Shown in pieces: positions 1-12,420 of a stretch of DNA of 64,000 nucleotides. The first letter of the stretch is position 1, and every line of letters begins with the position of its first letter. The stretch lies in assembly GCA_036365515.1 (NCBI GenBank), contig CM070874.1, positions 109,009,235 to 109,073,234 of the forward strand, written 5' to 3'. Under the pieces are notes generated by a model that saw nothing but the letters and a program-made list of their open reading frames with translations, did no database searches and was not told the DNA's origin. Source of the stretch: Torymus aiolomorphi. Taxonomy: Eukaryota; Arthropoda; Insecta; Hymenoptera; Torymidae. Made by a program: the position numbers and the translations under genes.

Positions 1-225
1 TGTAAAACAGTACAAAAGACTAATTATTTAGATAAATAATATTCTGAATTTTCTACAATGAATTAATACATTTCTCTTAGTGCATCATCTGTCAGACAAT
101 GGAGTATACATTTTAAAAAAAAAAAAAAAATACAAATTACAATGTACAGGAGACTCGCTGACAGTGTGATACAAGGAGTCACTTCATGATTATGCGTTGA
201 GAATTATTTGAAAATTGCACACCCC

Positions 226-1379
226 TTATTTAGCTACTTCTTTTTTTACAACCGCAGTTTTTCCATAAAAGGCATCTAAAAATAATCCTAGGAAAACAAA
301 AATCGTGGCTAGCCACTGTCTTAGACACAATGAATTGCCAAAGAATACAACAGACGCCAGTACAGTGAAACATTTCCTAGTGGTCGTAGCAATTGAACAG
401 GTCAAAGGACCAAATTCAGAAACAGTCAGGAATATGAAGTATTGTCCTAGTGCACCACATATCGATAAAGTTGTGAGGTGCTGTAAGGCTGCTGGATGTC
501 TCTGCAGGAACCTGAGGAAGCCTAAGAATTCTCCGGAGAAAAGAATGACAACACCGCTGAATGCTACAGACCATAAATTCATTTGAAGCATCATGTGGCC
601 AGATTTGGTTTTGTGCTCAGCTCGCATTTTGTCTTGCACTGCACTAGTTAATCCATCCATCACCAAGGAAAGAAGTAGCAGAACTTGTCCAAAACTCTCT
701 CCTTCAATTTTCTTCGAGGGAACATTATCTTTGTACATGAAGAGGATAACTCCAGTTACAATAAGTATAATAAAACAGTATTTTCTGAGTGGATAACTCT
801 GAAAAAATTATGTAAACTTTTAATAAGAACTAAACTATAAACATAGTTTTATTATAAAATGCAATAAAGTAAATAACAAAGAATATTCACAGGCAACACT
901 ATCAAGAGATTAGATAACAAGACAATGAATAAATACTTGATTTCAAGCCAAAACTAATACTAATTTCAAGCATAAAAAAATTATGTATTTACCTTCCCTC
1001 CCAGAAGTACACCTAGGATAATAACTGGAATAGGTTTTCCGGCTTTGCCAACCACCTGAGTTGGGTAATTGACAAATTGTAGTGCCATGTTACTACAGAC
1101 CATAGCCAGAAGGTAGGTAAGTGCACAGGTAGCGTAATACAAATTCTTCGTTGTGTCCTCTCCCTGCTTCATTACAGTCATCAGCAGCAGCTTGGCAAAG
1201 AGGCAGTTGACCAGACATTGCACAAACACCAGTGCGAACATGTACGTGAACTTCTCCATGCTGTTACCGTCCACATATTCGCCTCGAGTAAGCTTCTCCT
1301 GGAGGATGGCGAAGTACGAGTAGCACACGAATATGCCCGCCGCGCAGAATATCAGCTTGCCCACGCCTGGCTGCGTCAT
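226..1379 (-). CDS. SLC35B1: SLC35B1-type ER nucleotide-sugar/ATP-ADP transporter
   Basis: There are two coding exons: 993-1379 (129 codons from ATG at 1379) and 226-798 (190 codons plus stop), giving 319 aa. The donor is AAG|GTAAAT and the acceptor TTTTTTCAG|AGTTAT, and the join keeps phase 0. Human SLC35B1 is about 322 aa. The protein is strongly hydrophobic throughout with about ten predicted membrane spans. Family-type segments include the N-terminal FAILQEKLTRGEY, VNYPTQVVGKAGKPIPV, and KCFTVLASVVFFGN in the second half. The family resides in the ER membrane and exchanges nucleotides or nucleotide sugars; the Drosophila homologue is meigo. The tail ends VKKEVAK, lysine-rich but not a canonical KKxx signal. 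An upstream GTG in the same frame is not used here because an ATG follows two codons later. It is head-to-head with the pasiflora-like gene. The identity is confident; the exact substrate is not deducible. Confidence 0.93.
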
Positions 1380-2341
1380 TTTCACTCAGCTTTGTCCCTT
1401 AGTTCAAATGAAACTCTTGTTTCACCATGTATTCATGCTGAACCACGAGGACTTTGGCGAGGTGTCGAGAGCGGCCGGGGCTCTGCTGGCAGTCACACAG
1501 CTGGCGCGGTGCAGCGGCGACGTCGAGCTTTTGGAGCGCGACGCGTGTTTACAGCGGTCAACGATACACGTTGCCACATGTGAATGGGTGGTTTGGAGCA
1601 CGGCCTAGCAGAAGGTGCAAGGTACGCCCGAGCAGCCGTAGCATCGGCGTCCCGCGTCGCCGCGCGTCGGTGATAGTCGAAACTCAAAACGCCATCTCGC
1701 TGCGATTCCAGGAATAAAAAGCACTTTACGTGTGTGGGAGATTCAGGATTATTCATTCATGGTAATCATCTAGGTAAGCGAGAGTATCAATGGCTTATGA
1801 CGCTGTACGAGCGAGAGTGATTCCACTGCAAGGTGTGTCCCCAACCGAAATATTCACGCCCGCGTCAGTGGCTTTGTTTACGGATTAATGATAGATTTGG
1901 GCTGATAACGCGAGACTGGTGAGTTTGTGCTGTTTTAGTGCAGTTTTCTTCGCTGGTAGCATGAGTAAAATATTGAAATGGTGCGAGAATTGAATAATGA
2001 TTCAGTGAATAATAATTGGTGCTTAAGTGTAAACAGTGCATTTGGGTGGTACCAGTGTGACACATTCAAGAATGTTTAATTAATTACGTGAATTAAAAGC
2101 ATGAAATGGTGATTGTAGGACTAGTTTTATTCAATTTCGTTGGATAAATAATCTCATAAATAATAAACTCAGTTTTATATTTAAATAATTTATTGTTTTG
2201 TGATATTCAAATGAATTTTGGGTTATATGTGATTGTGAAAGATAGCTAATTGATACTTTCTAAAGTAGATAGAGGTTAATGAACAAAATTTGTTAATGCA
2301 ACATTAAAATGTTTATGTGTTACAGATCAATTAGTGCAACC
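1380..2341. promoter_or_regulatory. Divergent upstream region of SLC35B1 and pasiflora-like gene
   Basis: This holds the shared intergenic DNA plus the likely 5' UTR exon and intron of the plus-strand gene. A strong donor (ACTG|GTGAGT) lies at 1918/1919, and an acceptor (TGTTACAG) ends at 2325, 16 bases before the ATG at 2342. GC content is clearly higher from 1450 to 1720 than in the surrounding DNA, as expected near promoters. No TATA box was identified. The UTR splicing is inferred from splice consensus only. Confidence 0.5.
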
Positions 2342-3330
2342 ATGAATTACGGAAAGAAATCGCCCAGCATGGGCACACCTTCAGTGTATTCTCATGTTAC
2401 AACTCGGAGCAGTGCAAACCTCAGATCAACGAGATCTGTCAAAAGTGTAAAAATACCTTGGTATCAAAAACGACTATTGGCAAATGCAGTTTTACTCGAT
2501 ATTCAAAGAGGAGCAATGTTTGTCGCCGTATACTCATTTGTAAGACAAATATATATTAAATTGTATTATTTCTATTATATATTAATCTTTTGTTTATTTT
2601 TTTAGTTCCTGGCACTTTTTACAATTGCTACAGCTATATTTGATATTTATTGCCTGTCACAAGCAGCACCAGGATCAATACACTATGGATACTACTTAGT
2701 TTCTTATGAATTTGTTTATGTTGGAAATCGACATGGTAAAATTAATGGCATCTTACAAATAGTAATCCTTAGTGTATTGAATCATTTCTAATAATAATTT
2801 TACAAAAAATTTATTTTCAGTCCGAAATGGTCTTATTGTTGCTGCATTGTTCTCAATGCTTGGTGGAATGGTAATACTTGTAACATCAGTTATGCTAATT
2901 AGAGCTTTGAGGAAGGAATACGAAAAGAAAATGGTTCCATGGCTCTACAGTTTTGCTGTATTCACTCTCTTCAGATTATTGGCTTTCTTATTCTTTAGCA
3001 TTGTTAATGACTTGATCTTTGGATACAATATAATGATGTGCCTTTTGTGGATACTATTTTCTGCTTTGTCACTTTATGGATGGTTGGTTGTATATTCTCT
3101 TTATATTGAATTAAGTGATTTGACAAGATTAGAAGATTTAGCTCATTTGAGGGTAAGTTTTTAAAATTTAATTTTTTTCATTTCAATATGTCTAGATAGA
3201 TTTACTAATAATTATCATCTTCCTGCAGATTGGAACAATGCAATCTTTGAATGCTTCAACCACTCACTCAATTGCTGGATCGCGGCCTACCACTCCACAC
3301 AGTACAGTCTCAACAATGCCAGTAAATTGA
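2342..3330 (+). CDS. Pasiflora-like four-pass membrane protein (septate junction family)
   Basis: There are four coding exons, 2342-2539, 2606-2735, 2821-3152 and 3229-3330, all with GT-AG introns and consistent phases (0, 1, 0), giving 253 aa. The N-terminus is a Ser/Thr/Arg-rich cytosolic stretch of about 50 residues (SPSMGTPSVYSHVTTRSS) ending in KIPWYQK. Four hydrophobic segments follow, with a loop containing SIHYGYYLVSYEFVYVGN. The C-terminal tail is Ser/Thr-rich (STTHSIAGSRPTTPHSTVS). This layout matches my recollection of the Drosophila pasiflora (CG7713/CG8121) tetraspan proteins, needed for septate junctions and epithelial barriers. The family name rests on recall of the conserved N-terminal motif and topology, not on a search. 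Confidence 0.75.
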
Positions 3331-5118
3331 GTCTGAGAGCTAAAATTACGTTTTTAACTACATAGATATTGCTAAATTCCAAGAAATTTACCAATTTTCT
3401 AGAACAAAACATGAATCTCATACAATTAATCTAAACTCAAAGCATTATTTAAAAAATACTTTGGAAAGTGAAAGTGCACAATTATTAGAATTTTTAGTTT
3501 GCTTCAAAAGTGAACAGTATGTTTGTTGCAAACGACTTATTGATATCGTTTATACAATTTTAAGACTAGAACACTCTTTACCACTAGTGCCTTGGTAACT
3601 ACTGCCAAGCGTGTAAAGTTGTAAACGTCTCCGTCCATTTACATTTTTTATTATGTAATTTAGAAGTATTGAAGGTAGAAATTGAACGTAAAAAAGTACG
3701 ACTTCAAATCGTAAATAATGGGTTCAAAACTATCGAAAACTTTGAAATGTTTACAAATCACATAAAACAAGAGTACATAATTTGTTTGTAGTATTATATT
3801 AACAGTACGATATTTTTTAAGAATGTATCAAATATCATCTTCAAGCTAACACAGGATGCTTGAAATATTTTAGTTATAGCATTGATTTACTTTGTTATGA
3901 ACAAAGTGTTCAAATTTACATGTTGTGTAAAGATACTTTACAAACGGATTCCGTCCAATCTTTTAGATATTATTTTATCTGTTTTGTATTGTCTTATTTT
4001 TAAATTATACTATTTTTTAAACGAATTATTTTATGACAAAATACAATAAGAATGAATTTTCTTACTTGATATTATAACAATATTTAATTTTTATAAAAAC
4101 AAAATAAATATTTGAATAAAAATATATTAGTTATCATTTCAAACTAAAAAAAAAGAATAAAATAGATGGTATAGTAAAAAATGAATTGTATAAGCATGAT
4201 TTGAGACTTTGAATTTTATTAACTGGAACTTTATTGTTCCAAAAAGATTTTAGAATTAGTAATTTTGTGCATTTCTTGTTAAAATTTTACATAAACATGA
4301 TCTTTTTTTTCAAAAATCGTACAAAATTTGTCAAAATTATTTAACATTGAAATAATATATATTCCATTTAGCTATATCTTACATATTCATAAATATCTAA
4401 ATAATTTGATTTTTTTTATAGTACAATATAAAGATTTATATTTTCACGAAGTCATGTATACAATATTTAAAAAAAAGACAAAAAATATTTATAAACGATT
4501 TTTAGACTAGGGCAAACAACGGATTTACTACTTTGTAACAAAATGATTTAGGCAGAACCAAATGTAGTACCTCATAGTTACCAGTATACTTCTGTGGATT
4601 CTCTGTGGCGTGAACAAGTTCGGATGTCTATCGATCTGAGATTCGCGAAAGCAGCTCGAAATAAATTGCAACAGTGATTGAAATGATTTCTTGATGCAGT
4701 CAGAGATATTTTCCGTTGAATATATCACTAAAAGAAAAAAGTAAACGAACGCAATAATTTCAGCGTAAGATATTTTTTATGCTTCTTTAAATTAATTCTT
4801 ACCAAATTGAACTTTTCCTATATGACAGATACAAAACAAGAACTTTGTAGATTTTAATGGGCTGAATTTTTCTGAAATAAAAATTAAGTTCAATTTGAAA
4901 AGATTTATTTAAGAATTACATTTCCAAAAGTAGGCATTTGTAAACGTTCAATGTTATTATGAATAATCTTATTTATTTCATTGGTTTACAAATAAAATGT
5001 GCATTGTAAAAGTCTAGCGCAGGAAAAATCAAAATTGGTTACTTAAATTCATTTAAAAATTGTGTTAATCAATCTTACATATAAGAAACGCAGTATTATA
5101 ATCTCACCGTATACTTTC
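3331..5118. other. 3' UTR and AT-rich intergenic DNA
   Basis: This follows the pasiflora-like stop codon. AATAAA-type signals lie near 4100-4120, so a long 3' UTR of up to about 800 bp is plausible. Short open frames (4328-4510 plus, 4528-4728 minus) have AT-driven composition and no recognisable motif; I do not call them genes. Confidence 0.5.
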
Positions 5119-5604
5119 TCATTTCTGATTCGTCGCCGGCGCCTTCCTCCTCCCGACCCTCACCACCGTACTCGCCTCGCCGTTCCTCGGCCTTACCCCG
5201 CTACTCCCCTCGCCGTTCCTCGGCCTCACTCCGCTACTCCCCTCACCGCCGTTATCACCATCCACCACGTCCCTCCTGATCCTCCTGGGCGAGTTCTCGG
5301 TACTTGTATTATCAACGCTTGTCACCGTCTCGAGCGACATCTTCGCCATGGCCTCATAGTCCTCGTTAAAGTCATACTCGTGCAGCTCCGGGTACATGGT
5401 AACGAAGGGTTGAGTCCGCGATATCTCGTTGGTCACTCGCGACGTGGTGTGTTTTCGGGGCCGCGCGACCGTGTAAAGTGAGGCGCAAACGAAGAGGATG
5501 GCCCGGCCGAGGAGCGTCAGTAGGAAAATGCCCAGGGCCATGAACACCTGCCAGACGAGACTGAGTGTACCGGTGACGAGGTACATCGCGATCGCCAAAC
5601 ACAT
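5119..5604 (-). CDS. Unrecognised small membrane protein
   Basis: This is a 161-aa open frame from ATG at 5604. The first ~47 residues are very hydrophobic (one long or two short membrane spans, for example ALGIFLLTLLGRAILFVCASL). A basic stretch (ARPRKH), an acidic middle part (YDFNEDYEAMAK) and a low-complexity tail follow. The tail repeats an 11-residue unit twice, with a third degenerate copy (GEGSSGVRPRN). GC content is far above the flanks, which supports coding. The sequence just before the ATG reads TTTAG on the minus strand, so this could be the 3' exon of a spliced gene whose 5' exon I could not place. No family recognised. Confidence 0.5.
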   Translation of the reverse strand: MCLAIAMYLVTGTLSLVWQVFMALGIFLLTLLGRAILFVCASLYTVARPRKHTTSRVTNEISRTQPFVTMYPELHEYDFNEDYEAMAKMSLETVTSVDNTSTENSPRRIRRDVVDGDNGGEGSSGVRPRNGEGSSGVRPRNGEASTVVRVGRRKAPATNQK

Positions 5605-8600
5605 TCTAAATACTGGAATTTTGAATAATTTATACAGGGAATTTATTTTCTGGGAGGGAAGCGTGGTTGGAGGTTATTAGGATTTTTCCTGGACTGAAGT
5701 TGTTTCGGAATTTTAATAATGAATGATGGGAAACAAAAAAAGAATGATAATGTACATGTATACTGGGATGTAAATATAGTGGGTGGTTTGTTTATTATAA
5801 ATAAAATTAGCGTATAAATTTTGAAGCTCATAAGATTTGCATAATAACAAAAATGTATGTATATAAATGTTTATAGTAATAAACTATTCGTTATTCAGTA
5901 ATAGTAGATTTTTTCAAAAAATTTCAGTCTAAACTAAACGTAATAAATGAACAAACTACGAAAACAAGTAGAAAGACATGTAAAAACGGATAACAAAACA
6001 CAACTTTCAATCATTATTGATCAGGGCTTATAGTTGGATATTGTAATACACATTTTGTTAACTCTTATAAACTGTTAAATATCTATTCTCTACTTAAAAT
6101 ATACTAAAATACTAAAATGTACATTGACAAAACTTTTCTATACAAAATGCTATTTTCCTTTTAAGAATATGAATAATGCAGCTAGTTGATAAATATATTC
6201 TTATCATAAATAACTTATATTTAACTCATTATATTGATAATTAAAAATACCATTTTAGCAAACATTTATTATAAGTAAATATATTGATCTCGAAATATTG
6301 CTTATAAAATTTGTTTTTTACTGAAAATCAAAAATATTACTAAATTTCACACGAGACATTACAGCAAAAAATTATAAAGTTTTTCTCCTGCAAAAAATGA
6401 AATTACTGATACTTTTTACTTCTAATTATTATTCTCATTAAACCAAATAAATTTCTAATTAAATATGATTTAAGCGTTTTGGTATAGATAATTTAATATG
6501 TAACCATGCAAATTTGATCGTAATAGAATTCATTAGAATTTATGTTCTAATAATGAGTCAACAAAATAAAATATTTATGACTTGTTCAATTAAATTTTTC
6601 ACAATTTCATTATTTTTATAGTGAGCTCCCTACTTCAAAATTTGGTGTGTTATTGATTTGAATTCGAATGAATTCGAATTATACCATATTAAAATTATTC
6701 ATTTTAGATAATAATCATATTGATATTTTGAAATCAAGATACAACAAGTTATCTTACCACTGAATATTATTTCTGTCGTTTCCATAATATTTTCCTTCAT
6801 GGCATCTACTAGGAGTGTTGCATTATACGGCTGATATTTACGCGATAAAATGCGTTACGTTACAAAATTACGAAAAACTGGATTTTACATGTCGACTGAT
6901 AACCGGTCGATCGATATTCCTTGCTTCTACTTTCTATTAGCTCTAATACTTTTATTCTACGCAGACCGAAAGTATAGCTTTAACTGCCGGAACTCTGGAA
7001 GATACCCGTAATCTACAGTTACGTAAAGGTGCTGATGACATGGGGTAAAATTCTTACAAAAGTCCAGGCCTGTTTATCATCTTCGATAGAAGAAATAGCA
7101 TAGCTACTGCTATCTTCTTTCTGGATTGGCATTTTCGTCGATGCGAGGTTTAAGTGATAAGGCAGCACGTACGTTTCCATTAGATATAGTAATGTTTTAT
7201 AAACCTTTTTTAAGACTTTTATAATGAGTAAATAATTATTATTGTATGGGAATCTAAAGAAATTCTTGTGAAAAAGAAAATTATAAAACATAAGTTTTGT
7301 GTAAGACGTCAACGCAGGAGAAACGTATCGTTACGTGGATGTGAAAAAAATTTTATAGTAATATCATGTTATGTATATTTTCTAATTAATTTTTCAGATA
7401 CTAAATTTTTCAATCGATACTTTGTTATATTTGAAATAACATTATTATGTTTTTCCGAAATCTAAGAATGGAAATATATTTTAAAAGGATGTTGGATACC
7501 GACGTGATTCCTACCTTACTGACACCACGGTTATTAATTAATATAACGTTATGAAATTTGTAAACTCAACTTTAGGCCCTCGATTTACACGTAAAAATGC
7601 TCAGAGTTTCTTTCAAGTGATTCTATGAGTATTATCTATAAGATTGATCACGTGCATTAAAAGTGAAGTACATTTTGATAAAGACAACAATGTGTCTTCA
7701 TTAAGTCACAAAAAACTAAGGTGTTTTCCTTGTGGAACTTTGAATGGCACACGTGATTGGCAAGTGGTAATCATTAAGTATTCGGTGTGAAGGTGTGTAA
7801 ACGAGTGCACGTGACTACCAATGGACCAGCAAACTATTTCGTGTCGATAGGACACACATCAAGGTAGATTAAAGTGTTGGCAACTTAGGATTTCCCAAAT
7901 ATCTATATATGAGTAGATAATTTAATTTAATTTTGTAACCGATACCTTTTTAATATTTCTCAAAATTAGTTACTTTGCATCTTTTACATTTTCTCCAACT
8001 TAATATCTTTGGTTTAAATAATGTAAAATATTCTTTATTTTATAATTTTTTATTGAGTTTCTAATTGAAATGATGCACGTCGAATAAATATATAAAATGC
8101 AATAGTGGCCTTTAGAAACAACAATTTCAAGCTACATCGTAATGTTTACATTTTGAAGAAATATTAGTATTAATATAGTAATTAGTTTTGATAATGTACA
8201 GATACTGTACTAATCGCTAAACATAAAAATAATATAATGTATCAATTAATTTATATATAACTTTTTGTAGTACTTCCTCAAGAGGAGTGCATGCATTTTT
8301 TCGTTTGATAGGATCGCTAAAAATAATGTACCAATTAGTGTGCTAGTCGGTTATTTTACTAATGCTCTTAATGAATGCGTAACTCTCATTCGAATTTGTG
8401 ATATTAGAATTCAATATTAGAAAGGGAAAGATCCGTCATATCTTTCCCCTCCTTCACACACTTTCCATGAAAGGTAAAAATGTCAGCGACCTCAGAGACT
8501 GTTTTCAAATCAATTATCAGAACTCAATCAACGGCAACTGGCAACAAAATGCATAGAAATTAATTTCAATAACTATGACGCCTCAATTTTAAATTTCATA

Positions 8601-8745
8601 AAAAACAAATAAAGTATTGAATGTTTTTGTGATACTAGTTAAATGTGAATAACAAAATAAAAGGTTTTGTCGGATATAAGAACGGGGTAAAGGGAAATTA
8701 ATTATGGGAAATTAGTTTGTAACTTAGTTTGTAATTTAGTTATAC
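5605..8745. other. AT-rich intergenic DNA without a convincing gene
   Basis: I found no conserved coding signature on either strand. A possible minus-strand mini-exon (6758-6800) starts with ATG and ends at a good GTAAGA donor, but it does not join in frame to the 5119-5604 ORF. The minus-strand frame at 7019-7312 has no recognisable motif. Confidence 0.5.
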
Positions 8746-8939
8746 TTTAGTTATTCAATTATCTATTTAGGCATCAGAATTAACTAATTCACTGGTATTT
8801 TATTAATCAGAAGCAACAAATTAATTTTGTATGATCGAAGCTGGACACTCGACAGTGCTCTGCAACTTCTGGCTCTTTTAAATCTGACGCGTCACGCGAA
8901 CTCTGAAAGGGCCGCCAGGTGGCGCTCTCAGAGATCTTT
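8746..8939 (+). repeat. Module X, copy 1, left part (putative promoter region)
   Basis: The sequence is nearly identical to 49598-49791. The match runs from TTAGTTATTCAATTATCTAT through the GC-rich stretch to AGAGATCTTT, where the LTR retrotransposon interrupts it; it continues at 14879. It contains GCCGCCAGGTGGCGCTC (about 8911-8927), which resembles the insect CTCF core AGGTGGCGC. The pyrimidine run at the break (CTTTTACTTCTCTTC when uninterrupted) looks like a TCT-type initiator. I read the module as promoter plus 5' exon; this is inference. Confidence 0.7.
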
Positions 8940-9189
8940 TGTGGGGATCCTAGCCCCACAGCTCTCAACACGTTCCAGGAAGGAAGGGGAGAGGAGAGAG
9001 TAATGATGAGTCGAGGAGTAACAGCAACGAGGTTTATTGAAATGTACAGGAGGGTACAGCGGACACACGTCCGCACGCTCGTAGACTCGAGCAACGACTG
9101 CCGCTCGCAGGCGGCTCAACGCAGAGCGCGATATGGCGGCTTCCCCCACTCTCGCAGTTAGAGTGAGAGGGAAGATCGCAGTCCCTACA
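8940..9189 (-). repeat. 3' LTR of the gypsy element
   Basis: This is 250 bp, beginning TGTGGGGATCC and ending CCCTACA on the plus strand. It differs from the other LTR at a single base (A versus G in AGCCCCACRGCTC). Confidence 0.95.
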
Positions 9190-9205
9190 CACTCCCCCCC
9201 AAGTG
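9190..9205 (-). other. Polypurine tract of the gypsy element
   Basis: On the minus strand the bases directly before the 3' LTR read CTTGGGGGGGGAGTG, a purine run in the expected position for plus-strand priming. Confidence 0.7.
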
Positions 9206-9289
9206 TCAACGAAGTACATAAATATAAAAACATAAATATAAATAATTATGCCGTGCTCGATAGCACTTACAAACTAGATCACAATTGCA

Positions 9290-12200
9290 TTACACCTTAG
9301 TCGCGGGAGCAAAGGATACTTTCTTCCTGGCATAGGTTTTTAATACTGGTTGATCAACGGTGGTGGGCCGATCGCCCCTTAAATCACCACCGGAAGGCAC
9401 ATCGGGAAGACTATCGGAGATATACGCGGGTTTGAGAAGTTCGACGGATATGCTACGAGACGCGCCGTTAATCTCAATATCGAACACGCGATCGGAGGGA
9501 CGCTTTAATATTTTGTATGGGCCGGTATATGGCCTTTCTAATGACTTTTTTGCCATGTTACGCAAAAATACATGTGAACAGGTATATAAATCCTTAAAAC
9601 AGAACGCACGCTTCTTATAATGATGTGTGACAGGGACTGGGCGAACTTCGCGCATATATTCGCGGAATTCTTCTATGAAGAAGTTTGGATCCGGAGTTAA
9701 GTCTTCAGGGAGGAAGAACTCACCTGGAAGACGCAAAGTGGTGCCGAAAACAAATTCCGCAGGAGACGCATTCGTGTCCTGACGGAGATGGCAACGTAAT
9801 CCTAATAATACTGTACTTAAGGTACGTGTCCAGTCCTTGTCCACATGACACATAATCGCCGCTTTGAAAGTACGGTGCCAGCGTTCGATAAGGCCGTTCG
9901 CCGCAGGGTGATAGGCAGTAGTGCGTATACGCTCGCAGCCTATTAGGGATAATAAACCCGTGAATAGGCGCGATTCGAATTGAGAGCCCTGATCAGAAGT
10001 GATGACCTTGGGTGCGCCGTAGCGAGAAATCCAAGTGTCGTAGAACGCTCTGGCAACCGTTTGAGCTGAAGTCTCACGTAAAGGGACTGCCTCAACCCAA
10101 CGCGAAAAACGATCAATCATAGTGAGTATGTACTCGAAACCATTACGACTAGGGAGAGGACCGACTAGATCAATATGTACATGGTCGAAACGACCATCGG
10201 GAGCGACGAATTTGTCAGGTACGAGTTTTACATGTCGAGAAACTTTTGACTGTTACAGTCTAAGCAGTTCTTACACATGCGCGGAATATCACGGTGCATA
10301 TCAGGCCATACGTAACGCTGCCGAACGAGTCGGTCGGTGACTTTCGGACCTGGATGAGCAGGCCTATGAAACATGTTAAACACCGTCTCACGAAGGGACT
10401 CAGGGATGTACGGGCGAATGGCTTCACCAGTGATTTCGCAGTATATAGTGGTGTGAGCAGGGCCCCATTGAATGCGCTTTAGAGAAAGCGGGTAGTCAGA
10501 AGACTCGCGAATGGCCTTAAGCTGCTCATCAGCTTCCTGTTTCTCAGCAAGCTCGTTGAGGTTAATCTCCACGGGGAGTCGGATGGATTCTACCCGAGAG
10601 AGTGAGTCGGCAACTGTGTTTTCAGTGCCTTTAATATACTCAATTCGAGTGGTATATTGAGCGATAAGGGACAACTGACGCGTTTGACGCGGTGACGCCT
10701 TATCCGATTTTTGCATGAAAGCATAAATGAGGGGTTTATGATCTGTTAAGATCTTGAAGTCTCTGCCTTCAACCAAGAATGAGAAGTATTTAACAGCTTC
10801 ATATATGGCCGTGAGCTCACGGTCATATGCACTGTACTTCCGCTGTGAAGGGGAGAACTTCTTCGAAAAGAAAGCTAAGGGTTCCCAGATTCCGGTGAGG
10901 GAAAGCTGTTCAAGGGCAGCACCCATTCCAGAATCGGAAGCATCAGAGACGATGCGTATTTCCGCACCAACGCGGCTCTGTACAAGCAGAGCCGCTGCAG
11001 CTAATTCCTCTTTCACACGAGTGAAAGCTTCCTCTGCCTCAGACGTCCAAAGGACCGGGCGCTTATCATTTTTTCGCGAATCAGTAAAGAGCGCGTTGAG
11101 GGGAGCCTGCGAAGTGGCGGCGCGCGGCATGTTACGGCGGTAAAAATTTACGGTGCCGACAAACCTGCGCAATTCTGCTATAGTCTGAGGTTTGGGGAAG
11201 TTCAAAATGGCTTCAACCCTACTGGGAATGGGGCGGATGCCTTCACTATTCACCAGATAACCTAAAAATTCTAATTCTTCAGCAGCAAAGGTGCATTTTT
11301 CGACATTCAAACGAAGATGAAACTTCTGAAGTCGTTCTAAGACCGTACGAAGATGAGAGTAATGTTCTTCAATAGAAGATGAAGCGATAAGAATATCGTC
11401 AATATACAGGTATACAAAATCGAGATCACCTAGCGCGCTATTAATGTAGCGCTGGAAGGTTTGGCTCGCGTTGCGAAGCCCGAAGGTCATGTACATGAAC
11501 TCGAAAAGGCCGAACGGAGTTATAATTGCCGTTTTCGGTATGTCCTCCGGAGCAACAGGAATCTGATTGAACGCTTTATGAAGATCAAGCGCCGAGAAGA
11601 CTTTCTTCCCGTACAGATTATTTGTGCAATCATGAATATGTGCAGTTGGATACTTATCCGGGACGGTGGCGGCGTTTAAGCGCCTATAATCGCCACAAGG
11701 TCTCCAGGAGTTATCCTTTTTTAACTCCATATGGAGAGGGCTTGCCCAAGGGCTGCTGGAGGGGCGGCAAATTCCAGCCTCAATCCAAGCAACAAATTCG
11801 GCTTTTGCCGCTTTCAACTTGTCTGGAGCAAGTCTGCGAGGACGCTCCGAGACCGGGGGGCCAGAGGTTAAGATATGATGAAAAACATCGCTATTTCTGG
11901 GGACTGTGGGTTTAGAAACGTCCGTGATCTCCGGAAAATCAGCAAGAATCTTAGCACACTCTGAGCCGGGAACAACTGCAAAAACAGAGTCAAATGAAAC
12001 ATCTTTTACTACTGCAAGGGAGTAGATATTCGTGGCCGGATCGACAAGACGATTCCTCTTTAGGTCGACGAGAAGGCCATAGTGAGATAATAGATCGGCA
12101 CCGATGATGGGATGAGGAACATCCGCGATGCAAAAGCTCCAGCGAACGAGGCGTCGAATGCCCAGATTAAGCGTGAGCATCGATTCGCCGTAGGTACTAA

Positions 12201-12420
12201 TTAATGAATTATTCGCTGCAAAAAACTTGAAGGAGCTGGGCTTGCCGCATGCCTTAGGATTTGCTGGGACGAGCGAAATGTCCGCACCAGTGTCGATAAG
12301 GAACGACTTGCCCGAAATACGATCACGCACATGAAGACGTTTGGATAAACGCGGGCCTTCTGAAGACGTCTCCTCAACAGAAGGTTGAGTTAGTTTTTTG
12401 GTGGATTTTGTTTTTGCCAC
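9290..12420 (-). pseudogene. pol: Pol polyprotein (protease, RT, RNase H, integrase), frameshifted
   Basis: The first frame (10228-12420, 730 codons) contains protease DTGAD (residues 43-47), the reverse transcriptase with SALDLHKAF and catalytic YIDD (339-342), RNase H (VSDASDSG near 493, DREL near 535, TDHKP near 560) and the integrase zinc finger (H685, H689, C719, C722). It then stops at 10228. The integrase catalytic core continues in another frame: HIDLVGPLP (about 10148-10177), TSDQGSQFE and the NGLIER glutamate with D-35-E spacing, then a C-terminal domain, ending at 9290. Frame arithmetic shows a single-base indel near 10240, so this copy cannot make full-length Pol unless it is a sequencing error. 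Translation is expected by -1 frameshifting from gag, so the GTG at 12420 is not a real start. Confidence 0.9.
12390..12399 (-). promoter_or_regulatory. -1 ribosomal frameshift signal at the gag/pol overlap
   Basis: On the minus strand the last gag codons read CCA AAA AAC TAA, i.e. the canonical slippery heptamer A AAA AAC (12393-12399) abutting the gag stop (12390-12392). The pol frame is -1 relative to gag and continues through it as STKKLTQP. The overlap is 31 bp. A downstream stimulatory structure was not assessed. Confidence 0.85.

Noticed and set aside
5119..5604. Secreted-effector interpretation of the 161-aa ORF
   Set aside because: The hydrophobic N-terminus is too long for a plain signal peptide and no cleavage-type region is evident.
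6758..6800. Minus-strand mini-exon with ATG and GTAAGA donor
   Set aside because: Its phase does not fit the only nearby downstream candidate exon at 5605.
8928..9233. ORFs inside the LTRs (both strands, also 14461-14901)
   Set aside because: They duplicate with the LTRs and have no domain; LTR sequence shadows.
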